NCBI RefSeq assembly: GCF_026151205.1
Contig: NC_087081.1
Location: 2,545,246-2,609,245 of the forward strand
DNA: 64,000 nt
Source of the DNA: Bolinopsis microptera
Taxonomy: Eukaryota; Ctenophora; Tentaculata; Lobata; Bolinopsidae
Reading direction: 5' to 3'
Shown here: in pieces, positions 11,201-23,200 of the stretch
Position numbering within the stretch: the stretch's first letter is position 1
How the letters are laid out: every line of letters begins with the position of its first letter
Notes under the pieces: generated by a model
What the model was told of the DNA's origin: nothing
The model's database searches: none
What the model saw: the letters and a program-made list of their open reading frames with translations, nothing else
Translations under genes and position numbers: made by a program

Positions 11201-14200
11201 TTGACGGTGAAATGTTTAAAAACTTCATCTCAAGGAAAGAGATACAATTCTCACAGCTCACTGCAGACTAGAGCAATTACACTTGGTGTTTTCTTGTTGA
11301 TAGAATGTAACATTGAGTTATATACGTGGCGTGGGACTGGGTTTTACACATGATACAGTGAGACTTATATAATTTAAAGATATATATTATAAAATATTTT
11401 ATTATAAAATACCTTATATAATGTGATAAACCTTGGATAACAATATGGTATAAAAATTAAAAGCTCATGTGAGAATATGATGATCACTATCTTGAAGACA
11501 CCAATAATAGCCTGTACCAAAAATGGCAAAGTCTATTAATTAACTTACCTTTAAAATATATTTCTCCCCTCTATCTTATTGGTTGATTAACTTGTACAGT
11601 ACAGCACCATAATTATAAGACTCAGACAATAAATCCTATTAAGTCACTATTTTGCGTCACTACTGATAACCGCTGACTCACTAAAAGATCTACCAGACTC
11701 TCACGCAGTACTATTAATCCAAAACTCGAAACCCGATACCATCCGACTCGAGATCTACCCACAGATTCGTTTCTCTAAAGTCGACTCCCAATAATGACCG
11801 ATATAATTTAGAGATCTTTAAATGCCAAAATGTCAATGCGATTTAATCCTTTGCGGTATGAGTTTCATTTTACATCCAGTGATTTCATCTTACGGGCAAG
11901 CAGTTTCTTATTGAACTAACGTTTCTGTAATCGCATTGTGTTCTTGTAATTAAATCTGTATTATGTTTAACAAAATCCAGATTTCATAAACCTAATGTTC
12001 ATATCATGAACGATCTCCAGATTAACTTAACAGATACCATGATATGGATTAAGGTCACTTATAATCCAATATTCGGACACAATATGAATATTGTGGGCCA
12101 CGATGTGAACTGAACGAGATGACATCACGTGACATCACGTGACTCAACATTTGATGAATTAAAACCACATACTCCTCCCAACCCAGATACGTGTGATTGA
12201 ATACACGCACTTTATAGTCTAGAATATACTATTATATTATAGCTCCCACACACTCACATGGTATAAACCCCGTTGTTGTACAGCTGGACTCTGATTAATT
12301 GAAAGAGGGGTTCCCTGGAATTATAGCACACAAACACAGTATTGCACCCAGTTGTCTGCCAGCCAGGGGCTGCCACTTGAGCTCCCCCGGGGGAGGCAGC
12401 TCACAATCTTAGTCACATCCTGCCTTAATCTAACACATCCTTTTGCAATGTAACGTCGCGATCTTAGTCAACCACATCGTTTTACGCGTACGGCCACGGT
12501 ATATTAAGTAAAATATAATGTTATTATATTATATTATTTATTATTTTTTCATCTATATTTAGATTAATAACATTTACAACAATACTGGATTAAGTTCATT
12601 GTCTAAAAGCACTAGGTATATCATATAATGAATCTTATTCTTTTGCACAATCTAGTTAATAATTTACTGATGCCGGCGGCTATAAATGTTTTAATTTACA
12701 CTCGTTACCAGCTATTCATCAACTAAACTCTTAAATAGTGCATAAATTATTACACGCCTGTTAAATATGGTTACACGTGAGAAATACTAATAACTACAGT
12801 ACAATAAGTCATGATGTACGAGTGGTCTGAGGGACTAGAACTCTACGATAAAGAACAGAGATTAGTCCCATCCTGTACATGAAAAACCATTAGAAGATGA
12901 GGTACAAGTCAGACCTTTGGAGATGACTAATGAATAAATCCAGTGCAGAGTTAGAAAATATGATAGTTTGCTTTGCTTGTACACAACTAAGGACACTGGA
13001 GAGAGAAAATATGAGCCCGACGAGAAAAGCAATCTTATTCTTAAAGTCTTAATATCTAAGCTTTTTCCATTGTTAGGAAACCATTGAACACACCGAATGA
13101 GGCCAGGCAGGGGCCGGGTAATGATGTTCAAACACTTGCACTATTGGTTTTGTATGCAATATAGATTATAGAATATACAATATAATTATTAATTATACAA
13201 TATATAATATAAATACAGGTCCCAGATAAACCAGAATAGTTGTTTCTTTTAAAAAGTTCAATAAGTTTCCTTATCGCGATCGTCTCAGTCACAGTTCTCA
13301 AATGAGTTGGTAGCTGCTTCCAAACAAAGGGTCTACAATAAATAAATATTTGCTCAGACGATAATTGGAACAGAAGAAACATTTAGGACATTATAATTAT
13401 ATCGTTCGGACACAATAGTGGACACAATAGCGGACACAATACATAATGTTACTTCTATTATACACCAAATGAGCTCCTTCAAACTAAGTTACTGTTTGAA
13501 TTGAGTTTTTACTACTCCTTCAAAAATATATAACGTATTTATACATGTGTATAATGAACATTGCATCGGCCGGGTCACTATCTGTTGACCGTTTTTATCG
13601 TACAAATCGTTTTATAAAGTTATAATAGCAAGGAGGTAGGATAAAGAAACTGATTTAAATACAAGTTTTTAATGCAGTTTGCTGTGTAGGCGTTTCTTGG
13701 TTCTAAAAATAAAGGTTGGGCCACTAATCATGGTAGGTGGTATGTACTTGACAATTAACATCAAACATGTAAAGGTGTTTGGTTGAAAAATGTGATGAAA
13801 CGAGCGAAGTGATGGTCATTAGTTTATTCGGGCCATTTAAACGTTTTTAAACATTCTAACAGTATCAGAAACCTGTTGAAAGACCACGCAGCATTTCACC
13901 TGTTATCACTTATCAGTCATAGCGAAAAAGTTGAGTCTACTTTTATCAATTTATAAATTAATACTGATCTTATGAGAAATCATAGTGGTTATCGCATTTG
14001 TGTCTAATTCTATAGATTCTTAGGAATTAGTAGTGCACCCATGTACATGTGGTAGCGATAGCCTAGAGTTGCATTGTATGTGACAGAAGATTACTTAAGT
14101 GTACTGGATATGTGGTACATATTGAGTGATATCACCACATGTTATAATTGTAGTCATGCATAGCACATAATATTAATAATTTCAGATATGATATTAGCAT

Positions 14201-17200
14201 AAAAATGTAACATTATTTCCCACGATAGCCACTGAGAAATGTGTAAGCTATATTATGTATCAGCATACCATTGCAAATATGCAGCATTTTCATACAATGC
14301 ACAAAAATGACGAATATATAATATATAATAACTATACCACAGACTATACTGTATACCGCATACATCACCGAAGTATACTTATCTGCAGTAATCAAGAACA
14401 CCTATTTCATATTTGACATCGTTTCTTACATTCAGAAGGCAATTTGCGGTACAAATTTCTAGGTGAAGTAAGATGGACAAATTCCTTGATTCAGATAAGA
14501 TATCAGATATCTATCTCTGCAAAGTATCTAGCTCTAGCCACAATCCAAATCTCGAACATACTCAGAGAGGCTCTGTAACCAGCACACACGTTGGAATATT
14601 GCAAATATCTTGAATTCCGAACCTTAAATATTTGTACTTTTACTGTGTAGCACGTTTTATTGCCCAACAGTTAAAACTCCTTCAGAATAGCATTAAAGAT
14701 ACTTAGCTATGTCGTATAAAATTTCTATATCGATCAGGGAATTCCTAAGTCAGGTGTTGTGATCACGTGACTTGTTGTGTTCACGTGATTCGAACTCTAG
14801 ACCAAGTAGATTTAAGTAATTTACATTATGCAGTTTTTAATGAGACACGTCAGCAAAATGAAAGCCAGATTTTGAGGTATATAAAGTTTGATGTAAGATT
14901 AAGAAATTGTTTTTTATTCCCCGTTGAAAGCATAATTTCATAATATTTGTGCAGCGCCTCTCTGAGATAGCGCCACGTTTATTGATCAAATGATATCTTC
15001 TCAAACAACAATTAAAATCATCTTCCTCTCTCATTCCACGGATCATGTGACAGATAATCATGCTGCTGGAATTTTGTCATCTTCTAATAATACTGGTGTA
15101 CACCAAAATAAAAATCGTATAATATGTCTAATTTTGTCTATCAATACTCGCAGTGTCGTGGTTATTAAAAGAAAGCGGCATAATTCAAAGCCGAGTTGAC
15201 ATTTGAAAATAACATGGCACTGATCCACCCGTCAAACTTCGCTAGTATTATTTGCGGCAAACAGCCCGGCAGTGTAAACTTCCAAACTGAGCAGGCCCTA
15301 GTTAATAATAATAATAATAACGCTTTATTTGTATACCGCTTAGGCCGTATAAGCGACCAAAGTCCAAAAAATGGAGTTGATACTGGCCAACAAAGCGGTG
15401 CAGATAAATTTACCTTAGTAGTCCCTTTTCTAATCAAAAATTCAAATTTATAAATTGTAGATTGATCTTAAAGTCCTGCGTCCATGACTACTGAATCACC
15501 AAAAATACTGTTCGCACATACAGGATAGGCTTGATGAAATAGATGGGTCTTGAGAGCCTTCTTGAAAACATCTAGTCGAGAGATGGAGCGTAGTGAGTAG
15601 GGAAGTGTATTCCAGATTTTAGGAGCAGTGTGAGAGAAAGCACCAGCTGTAGCCCTCAGCCTTGATAAAGGAGGGCGTTCCAGTAGGAAGAAGTCGTGGT
15701 CCATTCTGACATGATGTTTACTAGTGTCCCTAATTTTGACCATTGTCCTTAGATATTCAGGAGCACAATCGTTTAGGCACTTGAAAACCAGTAACGCTAT
15801 CTTGAATTTGATTCGCATTGCTACAGGTAAGAAGTGTAATTCAATCATATAGGGTGTGATGGGCTCCTGTCTCAACTTCCCATGAAGTCCGAATATGAAT
15901 CTCACAGCAGTATTCTGCACTTTTTGAAGTTTCTGGAGAAGTCGTTCAGAAAGGGCACCATAAGTAGCATTTCCATTGTCCAGAATGGAATGAATTGAAG
16001 CATGTACCATTTGGATTTTGAGCTCCTTACTCAGTTTGGAACCTATTCTGCCAAGATTTCGCTGATTTACATAACAAACTCTGACAACGTTGTTGATCTG
16101 TGCCTCTAAATTGAGATGGTTGTCAAAAATGAATCCCAGATTCTTTGCTGACTTGGTAGGTTTAATGGAGCATATGCTGTCAAGATTGAATTCAACTTGT
16201 TTTGGAGCTTTGGAGTTTGTAGAGATCTCGATTATCTCACTTTTATTGTCGTTGAGTTTCAGGTAGTTCTCACTCATCCATGATTTGATGTGCTCGAAAC
16301 ATTCTTTCAATTTGCTCTTCATAGATTCAATGTCCATGTCTTTCTTAGGATCAAATGAGAAGTATATCTGAGTATCATCAGCATATAGATGGATTTGGAG
16401 ACCATGCATACTTGCAATATCTTGTAGCTGTTTAGTGTAAAGGATGAAAAATATAGGACCAAGAATTGAGCCCTGAGGAACTCCAATCTCGAGGTCACAG
16501 AGAGAGGAATATTCACCCTTAACACCAACGATAAAGGATCGATTTGACAGGTAGCTTGCAACCCATTGAAGAATAATACCACTAAATCCATAGCTATGTT
16601 CGAGTCGTCTCAAAAGTCTTTTGTGATTGATGGTATCAAATGCAGCTGACAAGTCAAGAAGAAGAAGAACAGTATGACTCTTCTTGTCAACTTGGAGGAG
16701 TATATCATTATGTACCTTGAGCACTGCAGTTTCACAGCTCATGTTTTTCCGGTAACCTGATTGATTTGCTGCGAAAAGATTGTTCTTATTTAGGTACTCG
16801 GAAAACTGTGAGTGGGCACACTTTTCTATAACCTTGGAAATAAAACTGAGGTTACTCACAGGTCTATAGCTTTTCAAGTCGTCTGCATCTAGAGAGGCTT
16901 TCTTTAGGACTGGTCGTACTATAGCAGACTTCAGAGCATGTGGAAAATAGCCCTCTTGGAGGGATAGGTTAACTATGAGGGTGATATGAGGGAGCAATTC
17001 ATCGAGACAGTGCTTGAGGAGCCATGTTGGAAGAGGATCGAGTTCACACGACTTATTATTCATCGTCTTAGTAATCAGGGAAAGAACCTCTGATCGAGTA
17101 ACTAATCTGAAAGCTGTAGCAGAGCATGGTAGAGAACTATGTGTATCATTAGGCATCTCTAACTCTTTTACACAAGGTTTGTCGTCAGATTGACTATCAG

Positions 17201-20200
17201 CACTGGACAGGCTTTCCTCTGAGATAGACCCATAAATCTTCTTTACTTTATCGTCAAAGTAGTTTTTGAGACTTTCTGCAACTGCTTGATGCGTGGGCCC
17301 AGAAGGGGACTTCTGAGAAAGATCTTTATCCAGAAGGTTATTTATAATTCTGTATGTAGCTTTTGGATCTCCTTTAGCATCTGTAAGTCGTTTCTCATAA
17401 TAGCGATTCCGTTCTCTAGAGATGATTAAGGTAGTATCTACACAAGCTTCCCTGTAGATTTCTCTATAATCTTGAGCATCAGCCATACTTTTATGCTTCT
17501 TCCAGAGTCTTTCAGCAGCTCTGCGCTTTTTACGGGCATCATTGCAGTTTTCATTCCACCAGTCACTACGACCAGGTATAAAATAGATGTTCTTAGCTGG
17601 TGCATGCTTATTAAGAACTGAGGATATAACAGAATCGTATTTGTCGACTGCGTCATCTAAACTAGTTAGCTGGGATGGAGATGGCATGTGTAGTACAATG
17701 TCAGCTTTGAAAGCATCAATATCAATTTTGCTAAACTCACGAACTGTTTTTTGTTCCTTACTTGGCTGCTTTGATGACACATCAATCTCGGGTGCACTAA
17801 ACTTAACCAGGAAGTGATCTGACGTTGTGCCCGTGTCTTCCACAATTTCAAGCTCTGTGATGTTTAAGTTGTCAGCCGGTGATTCCAATGTTAGCACTAG
17901 GTCCAGTGTGCCGCCAGAGATGTGTGTTGGTGAGGAAACATGCTGCTTCAAGCCTTTTGAATGACAGAGTGCCATGAATTGTTTAGCCCAATAGTCTGGA
18001 TCCTCTACATGAAAGTTGAAATCCCCTGCTAATATAGGAATACCAGATTTAGTTATCAAGGTATCCATGTAATCAGAAAACTGTTCAAGAAACAATTTCT
18101 TTCGGGTTAAAACCTAAGGTTAAAACTAAAACAGAGCCTAATATTTAAACCTCAGCTACATGTTTATCTGAACTTTATAGTGAAGTAATCCTGAAGTAGG
18201 ACGGCACCTGTCATATTTAAAATTCCTGGTTTGTGTAAACAGATCCTGAAGTAGTATGACACTTGGACGACGCTTGTCAACACGAGGTTGTACTAGTAAT
18301 TCCGAACTTTGGCTCACTGCAGCTTTTTCAGGTTCCGAATAATTGGGGTACTAATTTCAATGTATATCGATGATCGATGTGGATTCAATCTTTTCAATAT
18401 GTTGCTAAAATATGTTTGCACTTGCACTATGCATACTGTTTGGAACATTGCAATTCAGTCATTTTTCTTTTTCTGAGAAATTCTATCAAGTTCGATGTAT
18501 TGCAGGATTGCAACATAAATCTGTAAAGTGTAAATGATGTCTATATTAACACCGGGTACTTATCTAGAGATTCGTTTAACACCGGCTGTAGATCAATTCA
18601 AGAATGGATTCACACTATATAATGGGGGTTGACGTGCTGTATTGTAATGTCGACGTTAAATCACATCAGATGAGGAATTCACAATTGTTCAGCATCAACA
18701 TTTCTGTACAATATGTTCATTATACAGTCCAAATACTGGAAAGTTCTAAACCTATTATTTACCCTATTTTATAACTTTATTTACGACTTACGTTGATACA
18801 GTTAAAGGAGGAACATGGTACAGTGGTCCATTACTAGAGCTCGCCAAACTTTTGTTGGCCTTAATATTACATCACGTGTAGCTAATAAGTGCAATCAGGT
18901 TTCTGTAGTGCAAGCAGAGCTCTCTATCGCCCACTATCTAGAACTTTGTGTGGCAGAACTTACCTTACTCAAAAACAAGAAGTCGTAATTAGACGGCAAA
19001 AGACGATGCTTCGTCTCAAGAATCAGTATTATGCCGCCAAAATCTAAGGTAAGGTTTCATCACGCCTCTTATCTATTGGAGTTGACATACTTACAGTTCG
19101 CTGTTCATAAATATGCGTAATTTTTGCATTTGTAACATGCGGTACGATAGTGAGCTAACGTGCCGTTCTATCATGTCTGTAGTTGTAGTTGTCAAGGAGA
19201 CAGCGTTGTCATGGAAACGGCATGATAATTGATATACTACTAATCTGACCATATTGGGTAAAACAAGACCATATTTGGTTGTAAATGATCACGTTTGGTA
19301 CTAAATAATAAGTCAATTTAATATTTACCAGATATAATAGCCAACTTGTTTTAAAATTATTCAAATTATTCAAATTAATCATTCGTTAAGAAATTACAAT
19401 AATTCCCATGTTTGGTATCAGTACACCACGTGACCAACGACCAAAAACTATTTTTAAAAGACCCAACAATCTTGAGAATCTGGATAATATCCGATGAATA
19501 CGTTGACCAGATTGAACTTGCAATAGGAATGCTAAACAACATACCCTGCATCACACGCGCAGACGCAAAACCTTAATCACGTGATAACTTTAGCACAGAA
19601 TTACTTTTTGCACTGCACTAATCTGCTCTCTGTATACCAGCATTTCCAAACAATCCCAAGCTGCAGCTGCATACACAACTTATAGTTCTAAAAATAGATC
19701 ACGACACGTTGAGCGTCCTAGCGTTTGCGGAAGATACATGTTGTTATATTATGTAGACTTACGAATAATAATAATATCATAGTGTGTATAATAAAACATA
19801 TTCAAAAGAATTTGAGTTTGAAAATTCCAACAGATCATGACCCAGCGTGTACGTGTTTTTGGGAACATCAGCTTTTGTGGGATGTCCGGGATCGTACGGT
19901 TTGCACTCTGCAGTAACGATCTCATTTCATTACACGTATAGCGTATTATGTGGAGTGGGCAGACTGAGAATAACAGCATATAGCTGTACTTGTCCACATT
20001 TGTTAGCTATAAATATAAAGATATTGTCCTCTAACAAACTTGGTATTTTCTATGACAGTTGTCCCGTAGAAATGTTAAAGCGTAAGCTCCAAGAAAGGTC
20101 TAATCACAGGCCATAAGCCAATCATGTTGCATACCTTATACCGTCATATCGTGATAAAGTTCCTGTTTTTGAGGAAGGATTCCTATTTTACCAAGTAAAG

Positions 20201-23200
20201 ACTGTGTTAACGATTTAAGTATTATCTTATCTGTGTAACGATAGTATTATCTTATCAGATCACTATTCCAGCAAGTGTGATGGTGGACTAAACCCAAATT
20301 GTCCAATACATGGTACAGTTCTAGTGTCACAGTGGCACAGCTCAGTGGCACAGTGTAGTGGCACAGCTTAGTGGCACAGTGGCACAGCTCAGTGGCACAG
20401 TGGCACAGCTTAGTGGCACAGCTTAGTGGCACAGTGGCACAGCTCAGTGGCACAGTGGCACAGCTCAGTGGCACAGCTCAGTGGCACAGTGGCACAGCTT
20501 AGTGGCACAGCTTAGTGGCACAGCTTAGTGGCACAGTGGCACAGCTCAGCGGCACAGCTCAGTGGCACAGCTCAGTGGCACAGTGGCACAGTGGCACAGC
20601 TCAGTGACACAGTGGCACAGCTCAGTGACACAGTGGCACAGCTCAGCGGCACAGTGGAACTTGTACAGTTGTCTGTTGTACTGGTTTTATGGATATCAAT
20701 TGTCAAGGTAACAGCAACCTATAATTATACCTGACTGATAACTTGATACTTTGTGTTGTACTTAATGACCAGGTCCCAAACACACCTGGTGGTGGTGGGG
20801 TTCTCTACAAATCACTCATCAGAGTTATATGTCAACATCAGAGTTATATGTTAACATCAGAGTTATATGTTAACATCAGAGTTATATGTTAACATCAGAG
20901 TTATATGTTAACATCAGAGTAACAAGTTAAAGAATACAGTGTTACTGTTAACTTTTCATATGATTTGATACGGTAACACATATGACAATGTTACAGGTAC
21001 AGGTACTCAAGTTCGACATGCACTCTTTTTCGACACGTACTGTAGTTCGACAAACCCTAAAGTGCGCTACCTCGAACTAGAGTTTTGAAATCTCCGATCT
21101 CAAGCAACGATCCTTTACGAGCTTGAAATCTATTCGTTTGTTTGTTTTCCACTTGTCTCATGCTGTTTAACTACGTGAATGTAATCTCTATTATATATAT
21201 GTGTATATATGTATATAATATCTACCACATACCGAGTACCGGTCTAGAGATTTGGCTGCTGAACCGGAAACAGCCGGATATCAATATATTTTCCTGTTAG
21301 CTAGACCAGAACCGAGTGGTAAACAGGAGAATTAAAACTATACTAATATATATATAATATAAAAGGTTCTGGAATTTCTAACCACTTGTTTCTAGATGTC
21401 AGAAAATTGTTTTATCTGCCATTGCACCCTGTGATCCTATCATACCCGGCAATAGCCGTTGGATTACAGGCAGAAACTAGAGTACGCTACTTGGACTCTA
21501 GTTCGACACGCACCGAAGTTCGACAGGGATGATATCTGTCGAACTTAAGTTTTCGAACTAGAGTACGTGTCGAACTAGAGTACGTGAATCAATATGACAT
21601 GAATGTTAAATTTAAATATACAGGGTGGCCCATAAGTGACTACCCACACGCAACCTCTTAATAACTCACGTAATTCGTCTCCAAATTGCACCAAAATTTC
21701 AGAGATTATAGATATGGGTCAAACTTAGATTTCCTGAAAGTTTCGTAAGCCACGCCCAATTACAGTGGGCGTGGCGTGACACTCCCTCTTTTTCACTATT
21801 GTCTTCATCAAATGAGAACGCTTTAAGCTAAGAACTCAAAATTTTTTGCACACATTTGGCTTGATAATTGAAAACTTTTCCAAAAGTTTCAAGTTCATTG
21901 GTTTAAATATGGCTGAGTTATGACCATTTTAAAATCCATCGGATATGTGATCCGAGCACTCAGTCAGTGATATTTGCACTCAATTAGTGATCTCGTCACC
22001 CAATCTGATCAAGAGTAAGGCGTTAGCGTGAATTAATGAGGTTCATTAGGCTTTGATTGGATACCGATGATGACTTTGCTAGAAAGGAAAACACAAATTT
22101 TTAGGATAAATCCGGGTGCCAATCTTAGGTGTGTCCATCACGTCACCAACAACCATCGTGATGTTTTCTACAGTCCTCTTGTGATGAATGTCAAAGCAGC
22201 TTTTCCGGCAAGGGGGTGGTCGGTTGAATTTCATCTGAAATTGTCGTTTAATCTGAGGGTAGAACTCCCCATTTTCTTTCTTCAGGTAGACGAACAATCG
22301 TTGTTCTGCAGTAAAGGGAGGATAGTGAACCATTTACGATGATTCAATGGATGGTTCATTCCTTTTTATTGATTGTAAGGAACCTGTGACTAGCAGGGCT
22401 AACAAGCCCTGAAATGGTGACACCACCATAAATTCGTGTGATAGCGTTTTAGGTGCTGTCAGCTGTATAGGCCGGCCCATAAGCAGGCTGCAACCAATCA
22501 AGCGGTGCATGTGAGCCAAACAGGTCATTAACCAAGTGACGAGATCACTGACTGAGTGCTCGGATCACGTATCCGATGGATTTTAAAATGGTCATAACTC
22601 AGCCATATTTAAACCAATGAACTTGAAACTTTTGGAAAAGTTTTCAATTATCAAGCCAAATGTGTGCAAAAAATGTTGAGTTCTTAGCTTAAAGCGTTCT
22701 CATTTGATGAAGACAATAGTGAAAAAGAGGGAGTGTCACGCCACGCCCACTGTAATTGGGCGTGGCTTACGAAACTTTCAGGAAATCTAAGTTTGACCCA
22801 TATCTATAATCTCTGAAATTTTGGTGCAATTTGGAGACGAATTACGTGAGTTATTAAGAGGTTGCGTGTGGGTAGTCACTTATGGGCCACCCTGTAGGTA
22901 TCGGGAATGTCACTTCTGGCTCACATGTGCCAGACAATGCAAAATATTACAGATCAAACCATTTGTGTCTGATCACTGTGTAGTGTGTATTTTGGAGCTA
23001 TTTTAGGTTTCCGAAGAATCGACTCGGAGAACTTAAATATCATTAAATACCATGAAGGGATTTATTTGGAATCTAAGGACCGATGTTATTTATTTTTTAA
23101 GATCTTCACGGCACCGGGAAGGAGGTTGATAAAGAAAACCTGACACAAAATGTTGGCCGATATCCATTCCATGTAGGAACGTAAAAGGAACACAACAGGT

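Noticed and set aside
20247-20734. Open frames with PLSCATV or GTAQWHS repeats
   Set aside because: They are produced by the minisatellite at 20318-20660.
20818-20930. CRISPR-like regular repeat
   Set aside because: The 20-bp units are directly adjacent with no unique spacers, in eukaryotic intronic DNA.
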